The notes under the pieces: generated by a model
What the model was told of the DNA's origin: nothing
Seen by the model: the letters and a program-made list of their open reading frames with translations, nothing else
The model's database searches: none
NCBI RefSeq assembly: GCF_030732845.1
Contig: NZ_JASHKA010000004.1
Coordinates: 186,001-250,000, forward strand
Source of the DNA: Roseibium sp. MMSF_3544
Lineage (GTDB): Bacteria > Pseudomonadota > Alphaproteobacteria > Rhizobiales > Stappiaceae
DNA length: 64,000 nucleotides
Direction of reading: 5' to 3'
Part shown: positions 8,580-17,987 of the stretch, piece by piece
How positions within the stretch are numbered: position 1 is the first letter of the stretch
Layout of the letters: each line of letters begins with the position of its first letter
Program-made: the position numbers and the translations under genes

Positions 8580-10010
8580 TCAGCCGACAGTGCGAGAGAA
8601 CGGTTGGCTATCAATGAACTGCTGCGCCGCAGCCGGAGCGAATTCGCGGCCCTGAATATCAACAGGCGCGTAGACATCCTGTTCTGCATCAGAGAAGGTC
8701 AAGTTCGGGTCAGCCGCCATCATCGCGCGCATCCGTTCACGTGTGGTCGTCGTCATGACCAGTTCTTCCGCAAGGGTTGCGTAGTCGGTGTCAGCGTCGA
8801 TGTAGTTCCAGCGCCGCAACTGGGAAAGTACCCAAGTACCCATCGTCTGAGTTGGCAATGGCATGAACGAAATCCTGTCCGGCACGTTCTTGATGTTGCC
8901 TTGGCCGTCGGGGAACACACCAGTCAGGATCTGTTTCAGAATTTCGACTGGTTGGTTGAGGTAATTTGCCGGCGCCATCGATTCTGCGAATGCAACACGA
9001 CCTTCTGACGTTTCCGCCGAGGCTGTGGCCTCAAGAATGGAAGTCGTCAAAGCCATGGTCGTGTTCGGATTTTCTGTAATGAATTTCTCAGACAGACCGA
9101 ACACACAGCACGGATGTTGCTTCCAAAGATCCAATGTCAGTTTGTGAATAAAGCCAACCTGGTCATAGACGGCACGCTGACAGAACGGGTCTGGTGCGAG
9201 ATAGCCATCAACGTTCTCTGAGCGCAGGTTTGCGACCATTTCAGGCGGCGGAACGACGCGAATCTGGATGTCACGATCCGGGTCCAGGCCTGCATCGGCA
9301 ACATAGTTGCGAAGCAGAAGGTTGTGCATCGAATATTCAAACGGAACCGCAAACTTGAAGCCTTTCCAGTTCTTCGGATCCTGATTGTCGCGGTGCTTGT
9401 TTGCCAGAACGATTGCCTGGCCGTTGGTGTTTACGTTTGATACCACTTTCCAGGGCTGTGCCGTGGATCCAATGCCGAGCGACATTGCCATCGGCATCGG
9501 GAAGAGCAGGTGCGAACCATCGTATTCGCCGTTAAGGCACTTGTCGCGTGATACGGCCCAGCCAGCTGTCTTAACAATATCAACATCAAGACCATAACGC
9601 TGGTAGAAGCCCAGTGCATGACCGCCAATGATCGGTGTGGCGCAGGTGATCGGCACGAAGCCCAAAGTCAACTTTGTCTTCTCTAGGTTTTTCATGGCCT
9701 CTTCGGCCATAGCCTGAAGGGACGTCAGCGGGAAAACGGTCGAGACGGCGGCAAGTGCACCAGTCACACCGGCGCTGCGTAAGAACGCTCGGCGCGAAAT
9801 GTCCGTTTTGAACAAACCCTGCATAACGGAACTTTCAAGCGCACGCGCCATTCCGACTTCTGCGTTCAACGATTGTTTCGCACGAAGCTTCAATGCGTCG
9901 GCATCTTCCTTCGAAAGTCCAGCATAGGGATCAGTAGGGCTTTCTGAAGCCTCACCACATTCGTTCCAAACATCGATGTTCGGATTAAATGGGTCTTTGA
10001 AGTGGGTCAT
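8580..10010 (-). CDS. ABC transporter substrate-binding protein, NrtA/CynA family
   Basis: The 476-aa periplasmic receptor is exported by the Tat system. A twin-arginine motif 'SRRAFLRSAGVTGALA' lies at about residues 72-87, after an unusually long, acidic N-terminal extension. The mature domain from about 110 has NrtA-family landmarks: 'KLTLGFVPITCATPIIGGHALGFY', 'AGWAVSRDKCLNGEYDGSH' and 'HPCCVFGLSEKF'. GAGAGG 7 bases upstream supports ATG 10010. First gene of the four-gene operon ending in cynS, so it probably binds cyanate; nitrate/nitrite/bicarbonate relatives share the fold. A palindromic operator candidate lies in the divergent promoter region. Confidence 0.9.
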   Translation of the reverse strand: MTHFKDPFNPNIDVWNECGEASESPTDPYAGLSKEDADALKLRAKQSLNAEVGMARALESSVMQGLFKTDISRRAFLRSAGVTGALAAVSTVFPLTSLQAMAEEAMKNLEKTKLTLGFVPITCATPIIGGHALGFYQRYGLDVDIVKTAGWAVSRDKCLNGEYDGSHLLFPMPMAMSLGIGSTAQPWKVVSNVNTNGQAIVLANKHRDNQDPKNWKGFKFAVPFEYSMHNLLLRNYVADAGLDPDRDIQIRVVPPPEMVANLRSENVDGYLAPDPFCQRAVYDQVGFIHKLTLDLWKQHPCCVFGLSEKFITENPNTTMALTTSILEATASAETSEGRVAFAESMAPANYLNQPVEILKQILTGVFPDGQGNIKNVPDRISFMPLPTQTMGTWVLSQLRRWNYIDADTDYATLAEELVMTTTTRERMRAMMAADPNLTFSDAEQDVYAPVDIQGREFAPAAAQQFIDSQPFSRTVG

Positions 10011-10226
10011 GTGTTACCTCTCATGATACTGCATCGACTGACAAGACACCCTCACGACAAGACTTTTTTCGCCAACGATTCCGATATGTGCGCCGCGAGC
10101 GGGAGATTGCGAGGTCTAACAATGCGAGAGCTCTGACAATAAAAATAGCCACTTTTCGAGATTTCAATTTTATGAATTATCTATTTTTTTCAATAGCTTA
10201 AATTCGTTACACTTAAGAGTCTAAAT

Positions 10227-10255
10227 ACGAAATTTCATAAATTACCAAATTTCGT
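10227..10255. promoter_or_regulatory. palindromic operator candidate between cyn operon and its regulator
   Basis: ACGAAATTT (10227-10235) and AAATTTCGT (10247-10255) form a perfect 9-bp inverted repeat with an 11-bp spacer, in a 275-bp AT-rich divergent region. It ends 30 bp before the regulator start, so it is well placed for autoregulation and for activation of the cyanate operon 217 bp away. No TGGCAC-N5-TTGC sigma-54 promoter was found on either strand here. Confidence 0.55.
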
Positions 10256-10285
10256 GTAGGTTCGTGAAAATGCGTATCAATACGG

Positions 10286-12190
10286 ATGGATGGAATGCAC
10301 GGCAGACTGACAGACCAGAAGTTGTCGCTTCAGCTTGAAGCCATTCCGCTTCCCGCGCTGGTGCTTGATGCCACGGAAGATCGCGTTCTAAGCGCGAATG
10401 CGGCTGCACGTCATATATTGGCTATTCAGCATTTGGAAGACCTGCGTTTTTCTGCCCTGATCGGATCGAACATTGCCGAATTTATCGTGTTTCTGGACGA
10501 GGTTGCCCATCGTGGAACGGCATGGACGCGGAAGACTGTTCTCAGCAGCAAGAATGGAATGCGTGTCGAGTGCGAAATTCGCGCGCAGATGAATCCGCGC
10601 GACAACGACACCCATCGCCCTCTTTTCACGCTGCTGATTTTGGAACTCAGCGAACTGTCGCAACATGAGAAACAAGTTGAGACCGATCAGCTTCAACGCG
10701 ATGGAATTGTCGGGTGGAAGCATGCGGAGGAGTTCTTCGCAGAGCTGGAACTGCGGAACCAACTCATCCTTAACGCGGCCGGAGAAGGTATATATGGCGT
10801 CAATACTCAAGGACAGGCCACATTCGTCAATCGCGCGGCGCAAGAAATGCTTGGTTGGACGCTTGAAGACCTCGTGGGAAATGTGATCCACGACATCATT
10901 CACCATCACCACACCGATGGCAGCGTTCATCACGCTCATGATTGCCCGATCTACAAATCGTTCCGCTTTGAAAAGGTGATGCGGGTAGATGATGACGTGT
11001 TCTGGAAGAAAGATGGGAAACCCATACAGGTAGAGTACGTTTCCACCCCGATCTACAACCAAAAGGTATTGGCGGGTGCAGTGATTGTCTTTCGTGACGT
11101 CACGGAGCGAAAGGTCAATGAGAAAAAGCTCATTGATGCAATGAATGAGGTGGCAGATCTCAGGGATCGCCTGGAGCAGGAAAACGCGTATCTTCAACTA
11201 GAGATAACCAAAGAACGCGCTCATCAGGACGTCATCGGCCGCTCTCTTTCCATCCAGCAACTTCGCGCCAAGATCGATCTAGTTGCGCCCACGAGCGCCC
11301 CTGTGCTGATCACAGGTGAAACCGGGACAGGCAAATCAATCGTGGCCAATGCGATACACAAGAACAGCCTTCGGAAAGGTCGTCCTCTCATTCGCTTCAA
11401 GTCTGGCTCGATTAGCCGGACGGCGATTGAAGCGGAACTCTTTGGTCGTTCTGAAAACGCTTTGACAGGCGAAAAACCACAGATGATCTCAGGGGCGATT
11501 GAACTGGCGCACGGCGGAACACTGTACATTGAAAATGTGTGTGAGTTGCCGCTCGAAATCCAAAACAAGCTCTTAGGTGTTCTTCAAGACGGCAGGTTCA
11601 AACGTATTGGCGACACTCAGTTTAAAAATCTCGATGTACGGATCATTGCCGCAAGCACCAGCAATGTCGAACGCGAGGTTTCAGCGGGTAGGTTCAGCGA
11701 AGAACTTTTTTTGGCATTAAATGTCTTTCCCATCAGCTGCATTCCTTTGCGCAATCGAAAAGACGATATACCTGATCTCGTGACGCATTTGTTGGCGGTT
11801 GCTTGTGAACGCCTCAATCGACATGTGCCCAAAGTGACCGAGCGCACCATGCGAATGCTTACGGAATATGCCTGGCCAGGTAACGTGAAAGAACTGCGGA
11901 ACGTCATAGAGCGCGCAGCGATTGTGTCTCGTGGCGAGAAATTGATTGTGGAGCTTGGCAGCGCGACCGGGCCGCGCGCGCATATCGGAAAGACGGTCAG
12001 AACCGAGTATGAAATGCAGTTGGAAATACGCGCCAATATCGTATCTGCTCTCAAAGAGGCGCACGGCAAGGTGTCCGGCAAAAACGGCGCAGCCGCCCTG
12101 CTCGGCGTTGAACCAACCACGCTTTATTCGCGCATAAAGAAACTCGAAATAGAGAAACGGGAATGGCAACAGCTTGATGGGGAGCCATAA
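10286..12190 (+). CDS. PAS-AAA+-Fis HTH regulator with degenerate sigma-54 activator domain
   Basis: A 634-aa NtrC-class protein: degenerate N-terminal sensory region (about 15-130), PAS domain (about 155-275, with a His-rich stretch 'IIHHHHTDGSVHHAHDC'), coiled coil (about 280-310), AAA+ domain (about 315-545) and Fis-type HTH (about 590-632). Walker A 'GETGTGK' is intact, but the sigma-54 contact loop GAFTGA reads NALTGE (391-396), the Walker B Asp-Glu is Glu-Asn (416-417), and the two Arg-finger positions are Ser471 and Ala477 in 'FSEELFLAL'. The protein should bind ATP and DNA but hardly hydrolyse ATP or remodel sigma-54 holoenzyme. Divergent from the cyanate operon, which it probably controls. 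Alternative: a decaying gene, but the frame is intact over its whole length. Confidence 0.88.
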   Translation: MDGMHGRLTDQKLSLQLEAIPLPALVLDATEDRVLSANAAARHILAIQHLEDLRFSALIGSNIAEFIVFLDEVAHRGTAWTRKTVLSSKNGMRVECEIRAQMNPRDNDTHRPLFTLLILELSELSQHEKQVETDQLQRDGIVGWKHAEEFFAELELRNQLILNAAGEGIYGVNTQGQATFVNRAAQEMLGWTLEDLVGNVIHDIIHHHHTDGSVHHAHDCPIYKSFRFEKVMRVDDDVFWKKDGKPIQVEYVSTPIYNQKVLAGAVIVFRDVTERKVNEKKLIDAMNEVADLRDRLEQENAYLQLEITKERAHQDVIGRSLSIQQLRAKIDLVAPTSAPVLITGETGTGKSIVANAIHKNSLRKGRPLIRFKSGSISRTAIEAELFGRSENALTGEKPQMISGAIELAHGGTLYIENVCELPLEIQNKLLGVLQDGRFKRIGDTQFKNLDVRIIAASTSNVEREVSAGRFSEELFLALNVFPISCIPLRNRKDDIPDLVTHLLAVACERLNRHVPKVTERTMRMLTEYAWPGNVKELRNVIERAAIVSRGEKLIVELGSATGPRAHIGKTVRTEYEMQLEIRANIVSALKEAHGKVSGKNGAAALLGVEPTTLYSRIKKLEIEKREWQQLDGEP

Positions 12191-12857
12191 CAATTCCAGG
12201 GTGCGAGTTGACGGTTTCCCGCCCTCCTGTGAATTTGCTACGCCTCAAAAGAATGTCTGCCTTCGGGCGCAGTCTTCAATGCGGCGAACAACCGATTTTG
12301 GCGCGCAACTTCGCTTTTAGTTGCGAGTGCAGCATTCGGAAAAGTGGGCTCGATCCGAACCTTCGCTGCGCAAAGCACCGATGTCGCCTATGGGCCGTTA
12401 ATGTCGGCATCCGGGTACGGCTGTAATGTCCGCTTTACAGAATCTACTAAAAAACGCGACAGTCCACTTCCGGCCCCTTTTCGGACATTGGCTGTCTCGA
12501 TTGAGAGATACACCGTTGATATCGCAAAATCGGTTTGGCACCGCGGCTTTCCGAAAACTAGTTGGGTTTGGGGTAACGGCGGCAACGGTACTCGTCCACC
12601 AATTTACCCCTAAGGTTTCAATTACCTAAGTCTCGCACACGGCAACCTCACCTGCCCGTGGATTACCCCGAGTTGCATTTCGAGGTTCAAATATGTGGGC
12701 TTGAATGTCGTAGAGTGCTTTGCCGCTCCATTTTGGGATCTTGTTGACCAGTGTGGGAGTTGGCTGGCAGCTAGAGCAGGCAATGGAAATTAACAAATCT
12801 CTTGATCAGTTTTGTGCGGTACGAAACAAACTGGAGGCGAAGTTGGGGAACCGTCAA
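12191..12857. other. 667-bp intergenic region without recognised content
   Basis: Between the AAA+ regulator and the 3' end of soxG on the opposite strand. Short overlapping ORFs occur on both strands but none has an RBS or family resemblance. No tRNA, strong terminator or repeat was found. Confidence 0.5.
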
Positions 12858-13430
12858 TCACGCGTTTGAATGGACTTCCAGCCCAAAGGGTAAAGCGTTT
12901 TCAAGCAATACCTCCCAACCAGATTCCGCCCAGGTCGTCGGAACCAGGATCTCGAAGTCCGTTTCCTCAACGCAATGAATGAGCACGCCGACGTGATGGA
13001 TTCCGGTTTGCAAAAACGCGCCTCGACGAAAGGCTGCGGGAGACACATCGATCGCTATGAGTTGAGACAGCAGGTCCCGCGCGGCCGGACCGGACAAGAT
13101 GATTGCTTCGCGCGCATGGCTGAGATTGAGCACAGCAAGGTCCTGAGAATTGAATGCGCCCAGGTCGTGTGCGCTTTCGACAAGTAATTTGTCAGGTGCA
13201 ATCCGCCAGGCGCAAGCAATTTGCGTTGCTTGAGCGGATTGGAAGGTCCCTATCGTGGACAAACCCAGAGCCTCCAGGGCGCTTGCTGCAGCAGTTTCAA
13301 AATTGGCCCAACCAGCCAATTGCCACAGACCGCGAAGGCGGCGGCCTGACAGGCGGATACCGGCATCACCCGCAGGGCCATAATGCCCTGAGACGAGTTT
13401 CTTGCTTAACGCGGACAGGACTTCAGCCAT
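12858..13430 (-). CDS. soxG: sarcosine oxidase gamma subunit
   Basis: The 190-aa gamma subunit of heterotetrameric sarcosine oxidase, structurally like the C-terminal domains of T-protein/GcvT. Landmarks are 'PDKLLVESAHDL', 'LSHAREAIILSGPAARDLLSQLIAIDVSP' in part and 'DFEILVPTTWAESGWEVL'. ATG 13430 overlaps the soxA stop by 8 bp and has a GGGGA RBS; an in-frame start 17 codons earlier would lie within soxA. Last gene of the soxBDAG operon. Confidence 0.93.
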   Translation of the reverse strand: MAEVLSALSKKLVSGHYGPAGDAGIRLSGRRLRGLWQLAGWANFETAAASALEALGLSTIGTFQSAQATQIACAWRIAPDKLLVESAHDLGAFNSQDLAVLNLSHAREAIILSGPAARDLLSQLIAIDVSPAAFRRGAFLQTGIHHVGVLIHCVEETDFEILVPTTWAESGWEVLLENALPFGLEVHSNA

Positions 13431-16416
13431 TTTGGCGTTCCCCTTCAGGATCGAAGAAATGGTGTGAAACGACCCTGGCACTCAGCGTTTCACCACCGAC
13501 GAAATTGACGACCCTCACGGTCTCACCAAGTCGTGCCTTGCCGTTTTTCAAAAACGCCAGCGCAATGTTCTTTCCGAGCGCCGGTGAATAGGTGGTCGAG
13601 GAAACCCAGCCTTCGCCGTGCCCCTTGGCTTCCGCCTTGGCCTGGAAGAGCAGCGATCCGGGTTTGGCGCCGCCATCTCCCTCGATCTCAAGTCCGATCA
13701 ACGTTGGACGGTCCGGGTCCGTCAGCACCGGTCGCTTGCGCAGCACCGAACCAACAAAAGGTTTTTTGCTGGACGCCAGGCCCTCAAGACCCAGATCCTT
13801 CAACGTCGTGCGGCCTTCGATTTCAGGCCCCGCCACATGACCCTTCTCGATCCGAAGAGCACCCATGGCTTCGGTCCCGTACGGCTTCAAGTTATGCGCC
13901 TGTCCCGCAGCATGAAGGGTTTCCCAGACATGTTGTCCGTAGCCGGCGGGAATGTAGATTTCGTAGGCCAATTCACCGGAATAAGACATCCGGTGAACCC
14001 GGACCGCCACATCACCAATATGTGCGCGTGTGACATGATTGTTGGGCAACGCCTCCCGGCTCAAATCGGCATCCGTCACCGAGTTCAACAACGCCCGGGA
14101 ACTCGGCCCTGCAAGAGCGATTGCCGCCCATTGATCGGTGACGGACGTGACATGAACCTTCAGGTCTTTCCAGGCGGTTTGAAGCAGGTGTTCGGAAAAG
14201 GCCAGCACCTTGGCGGCATTCGCCGTGGTGGTCGACATAAAATAGTCCCACTCGCCCAAACGCGCGGTTGCGCCATCGTCCATGACAAATCCGTCCTCGC
14301 GCAGCATGGCACCATAGCGAAGACGACCGATCGCGAGGGTTTTCCATCCGTTGACATAGACCCGGTTGAGAAATTCGGCCGCGTCAGGTCCCTGAACGGC
14401 AATCTTGCCCAGTGTCGACACGTCGATCATGCCGACGTTTTGGCGCACATGCGCGGCTTCGCGAATATAGGCGGCTTGCAGGTCTTCGTCCGCTTGCGGA
14501 TAGAACCAGGGCCGCATCCAGGCACCGGCTTCCGTCATTCTAGCGCCGTTGTCCATATGCCAATGGTGGATCGGCGACAGCCGCGTCGGCCGAAAGTGCC
14601 GGCCATGCTCATGACCGACGATCGCACCGATTGACACCGGCGTGTAAGGTGGCCGGAACGTTGTGGTGCCGACGTCCGGAATGGAAAGTCCACGCAATTC
14701 GGCCATGCGTGCAAGGGCATTCACGTTGGACAGCTTGCCCTGATCAGTGGCCATCCCGGTTGTCGTGTATCGCTTCAGATGTTCGACCGAGACGTAGCCT
14801 TCCAGATGTGCCTGATCGATATCGCTGAGTTGGACATCATGCTGGAAGTCGACGAATGCCTTTCCAGCAAGTGACCCGTCAGCCTTGCGCGTTGCCCATA
14901 CGGGTGACTGGTTTTTCTGCCAGAACGGTCCGGCTTCAAAGGGTGGTGGCGGGTCGCCGGCTTCACCGGTTGACCCGCTCGCACGCGCCGCTTCGATGCC
15001 GCGGTTGAACCCTTGCGCGATGACCTCATCCAATGTCGCCGCTGCAAATGCGGTTCCAGCGGGCTGAAGGTGATGCTCGCTCTCCTGGCACGGAACAAAG
15101 CAGACTGCGTGAGCATCGTATTGCGGCTTGCGATAAAGCTGTGACCACAGATGTACAACTGGAGACCAGCCGCCGGACATGGCGATCAGGTCTGCCGGCA
15201 CCTTCCTGGTCGAGCCAGCTGCCCTGCCCCTTTCGTCGACAGGCGTTATCACCGCCGACGTAACACGTTTTCTACCAATAGCCTTGAGAACGCCATGCCC
15301 CGTCAGAACGGTCACGCCTGCGTCTTTCGCGATTGCAAGCGCGTCGTCGGGCGGGTCTGCCCGTAAATCGGCGAGCGTTACAAATGCACCGGCCCGGGAC
15401 AATTCGGCTGCGGTGCTATAGGCGGTGTCGTTGTTCGTTGCAAGCAGGACGTTCTGGCCGGCAAGGACAGCGAACCGGTTGAGATAGGTCCTGACCGCGC
15501 CCGCCAGCATCACACCGGGTCTGTCGTTGCCGGCAAAAACCAGCGGCCGTTCAAGCGCACCCGTCGCCAGGACCGCCCGCCCGGCGTGGACCAGCCAGTA
15601 GCGTTGCCTTATCTGACCAGACTGCGGCGTTTTGAGATGATCCGAGACACGTTCGACAAGACCGTACGTGCCACCGTCATAAGCGCCGAAAGCCGTTGTC
15701 CGAAGCAGGATCCGGACGTTGGGCAAACTCGCCAGTTCTTCCTTGACCCGGGAAAGCCATGCGTCGCCCGGAGCGCCGACAGGATCTGAAAGGATGGCAC
15801 CGCCGAGTTCGAAGTCCTGCTCGACAAGGATCACCTGCGCACCGGCGCGGCCTGCGGCGAGCGCTGCTGACAGACCTGCCGCGCCCCCTCCAATCACCAG
15901 AACGTCGCAGAAGGCATTGCGTTTTTCGTATCGATCGGGATCCTCCAGAGTGGTTGCACGGCCCATGCCCGCAGCTTTGCGGATGAAGGCTTCGCACATC
16001 ATCCAGAACCTGGTGGAGTTCCTGAAAGGGCCAATGAAGGTCTTGTAGTAGAACCCGGCGCTCAAGACCGGGCTCAAGATATTGTTCATCGCCCCGATAT
16101 CGGCTGTCAGGCTTGGCCAGGCGTTCTGCGCGGTGGAAACCAGGCCGTCGAACGCCTCGGTGGTCGTCGCACGCACATTGGGTTCATGCCGGTCTCCCTC
16201 ACGCAGATGCACTAGTGCTCCGGGTTCTTCGACGCCCGCCGAAAAGACACCGCGAGGGCGATGGTACTTGAAGCTTCGTCCAGCCAGAGAAACACTGCCT
16301 GCCAGCATAGCTGACGCGAGGGTGTCACCTTGGTACGCAGGCAGCGCGCGCCCCTCGAAAGTCACCGACAAGGGCTTGGTTCGGTCGATGCGACCACCCG
16401 CATTGAGACGCCTCAT
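13423..16416 (-). CDS. soxA: sarcosine oxidase alpha subunit
   Basis: The 997-aa alpha subunit of tetrameric sarcosine oxidase. It transfers the one-carbon unit of sarcosine to tetrahydrofolate and binds NAD. Order: N-terminal ferredoxin-like segment ('YQGDTLASAMLAGSV'), NAD-binding Rossmann domain with 'VIGGGAAGLSAALAAGRAGA' (about 180), then a C-terminal GcvT-like folate domain (about 600-990). ATG 16416 overlaps the soxD stop (ATGA). Full length; with BDAG order this is the classic alphaproteobacterial glycine-betaine/sarcosine catabolic operon. No glyA, folD or purU lies next to it here. Confidence 0.96.
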   Translation of the reverse strand: MRRLNAGGRIDRTKPLSVTFEGRALPAYQGDTLASAMLAGSVSLAGRSFKYHRPRGVFSAGVEEPGALVHLREGDRHEPNVRATTTEAFDGLVSTAQNAWPSLTADIGAMNNILSPVLSAGFYYKTFIGPFRNSTRFWMMCEAFIRKAAGMGRATTLEDPDRYEKRNAFCDVLVIGGGAAGLSAALAAGRAGAQVILVEQDFELGGAILSDPVGAPGDAWLSRVKEELASLPNVRILLRTTAFGAYDGGTYGLVERVSDHLKTPQSGQIRQRYWLVHAGRAVLATGALERPLVFAGNDRPGVMLAGAVRTYLNRFAVLAGQNVLLATNNDTAYSTAAELSRAGAFVTLADLRADPPDDALAIAKDAGVTVLTGHGVLKAIGRKRVTSAVITPVDERGRAAGSTRKVPADLIAMSGGWSPVVHLWSQLYRKPQYDAHAVCFVPCQESEHHLQPAGTAFAAATLDEVIAQGFNRGIEAARASGSTGEAGDPPPPFEAGPFWQKNQSPVWATRKADGSLAGKAFVDFQHDVQLSDIDQAHLEGYVSVEHLKRYTTTGMATDQGKLSNVNALARMAELRGLSIPDVGTTTFRPPYTPVSIGAIVGHEHGRHFRPTRLSPIHHWHMDNGARMTEAGAWMRPWFYPQADEDLQAAYIREAAHVRQNVGMIDVSTLGKIAVQGPDAAEFLNRVYVNGWKTLAIGRLRYGAMLREDGFVMDDGATARLGEWDYFMSTTTANAAKVLAFSEHLLQTAWKDLKVHVTSVTDQWAAIALAGPSSRALLNSVTDADLSREALPNNHVTRAHIGDVAVRVHRMSYSGELAYEIYIPAGYGQHVWETLHAAGQAHNLKPYGTEAMGALRIEKGHVAGPEIEGRTTLKDLGLEGLASSKKPFVGSVLRKRPVLTDPDRPTLIGLEIEGDGGAKPGSLLFQAKAEAKGHGEGWVSSTTYSPALGKNIALAFLKNGKARLGETVRVVNFVGGETLSARVVSHHFFDPEGERQNG

Positions 16417-16679
16417 TCCCCGGCCTCCCTTGCAAGCCTGCATCCCCGGATTTCATGCGTGAGCGTGTTCCGTTCCAGGACGAGCCACTGCCGGCAGCCT
16501 TGAACGTGGTGCCAGTATTCCTTGTGCCAGCCGCGCGGATTGTCACGGTTGAAGACATAGTCCAGCCAGGGTCCGGTTTCCTGTTCGTCCAGTGCCGGGC
16601 GGTTGACGGTCGCGTCGGCGCCGTAAGTGAATTCCGTTTCGTTCCGGAGCCCGCAGACCGGGCAATTTATCCTGATCAT
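16413..16679 (-). CDS. soxD: sarcosine oxidase delta subunit
   Basis: The 88-aa zinc-binding delta subunit of heterotetrameric sarcosine oxidase. The N-terminal 'INCPVCGLRNETEF' knuckle, the 'NPRGWHKEYWHHVQGCRQWL' segment and the late Cys of 'RGCR' are typical. A GAGGAG RBS lies upstream of ATG 16679, 6 bases after the soxB stop. Confidence 0.95.
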   Translation of the reverse strand: MIRINCPVCGLRNETEFTYGADATVNRPALDEQETGPWLDYVFNRDNPRGWHKEYWHHVQGCRQWLVLERNTLTHEIRGCRLAREAGE

Positions 16680-16688
16680 GCTCGCTCC

Positions 16689-17942
16689 TCAGTGTGCGTT
16701 CGGTTGTGGGCCCATGCCCTTTTCGTCGATCTGGTAGCCACGCTCGAAACGGTCGAGGGTGAATTCGCGGTTGTCTTCATGCGGTTGGTCTTTGGCGATG
16801 GTCCAGGCGAAACACCAGCCGGACGCGGGTGTGGCCTTGAAGCCGCCGTAGCACCAGCCACCGTTCAGATAGAGACCGTCAACCGGGGTTTTTGTGATGA
16901 AGGGAGACCCGTCCATGGACATATCCATGACACCTGCCCAGTGACGCAGCAGCTTTAGTCGCGAAACACACGGCATGAGCGCCTTGGCACTGGCCAAAGT
17001 GTGCTCGACAATGGGGAGTCCGCCGCGCTGTGCGTAGGAATTGTACATGTCGAGATCACCGCCGAGCACAAGGCCGCCCTTGTCTGACTGGCTGATGTAG
17101 AAATGCGCAGCTCCGAAGGAAACAACGGTGTCGACTAGAGGCTTGTAGGGCTCGGTGACGAAAGCTTGCAGGCTGTGTGTCTCGATGGGAAGCCGCAGTC
17201 CGGCCATCTGCGCCAGATGTCCGCTGTGACCCGCCACACAAAGGGCAACCTTCGCGGCCCGGATGTCTCCGCGACTTGTCCGGACCCCGCAAATCCTGCC
17301 TCCGTCCCAGAGGTAGCCGGTGACTTCGCGTTGCTGAAGAATGTCGACACCGTGACGGTCAGCACCGCGGGCATATCCCCAGGCCACCGCATCGTGCCGC
17401 GCTGTACCGGCCCTGCCCTGAAAGATGGCACCGTGAATTGGAAAGCGCGCAGCCTGCGAATAGTCCAGATAGGGCAAGCGGCGGCGAACCTCTTCGCGAT
17501 CGAACAATTCGGCATCGATGCCGTTTGCCCGCATGATGTTGCCGCGGCGGCGCGCTGCGTCCATCTGGGCGGGCGAGTGGCACAGATTGTATTGGCCGCG
17601 CTGCGAGATCATCACATTGAAATTGAGATCCTGGCTGAGATTTTCCCAAAGCCGCATCGAGCGTTCATAGAACATCGTATTGCCAGGCATCATGTAGTTC
17701 GAGCGAACGATAGTTGTGTTGCGCCCGGTGTTGCCGCCACCCAGCCAGCCCTTCTCAACGACGGCTACATTTTTGATGCCGTGTTCCTTGGCGAGATAAT
17801 AGGCGGTCGCCAGACCATGACCGCCGCCGCCAACGATGAGGACATCGTAGGACGGTTTCGGGTCGGGGTCCCGCCAGGCACGTCCCCAGGACCTGTTTCC
17901 TGAAAGTGCATTCCTGAGCACCGAGAGAGCTGAGTAGTGGGT
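16689..17942 (-). CDS. soxB: sarcosine oxidase beta subunit
   Basis: The 417-aa flavoprotein beta subunit (DAO family) carrying noncovalent FAD and covalent FMN and oxidising sarcosine at the flavin. FAD Rossmann motif 'VLIVGGGGHGLATAYYLAKEHG' in part at about residues 35-55; 'GWLGGGNTGRNTTIVRSNY' follows. ATG 17942 matches the usual family N-terminus ('THYSAL...'); an in-frame ATG 30 bases upstream is possible, and neither has a strong RBS. First gene of soxBDAG, divergent from an RpiR regulator with an operator-rich 150-bp gap. Confidence 0.95.
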   Translation of the reverse strand, partial: THYSALSVLRNALSGNRSWGRAWRDPDPKPSYDVLIVGGGGHGLATAYYLAKEHGIKNVAVVEKGWLGGGNTGRNTTIVRSNYMMPGNTMFYERSMRLWENLSQDLNFNVMISQRGQYNLCHSPAQMDAARRRGNIMRANGIDAELFDREEVRRRLPYLDYSQAARFPIHGAIFQGRAGTARHDAVAWGYARGADRHGVDILQQREVTGYLWDGGRICGVRTSRGDIRAAKVALCVAGHSGHLAQMAGLRLPIETHSLQAFVTEPYKPLVDTVVSFGAAHFYISQSDKGGLVLGGDLDMYNSYAQRGGLPIVEHTLASAKALMPCVSRLKLLRHWAGVMDMSMDGSPFITKTPVDGLYLNGGWCYGGFKATPASGWCFAWTIAKDQPHEDNREFTLDRFERGYQIDEKGMGPQPNAH

Positions 17943-17987
17943 CATTTCTGCTGCCGTGTTGCGACGGTTCAAACTTAAGGATCATCT

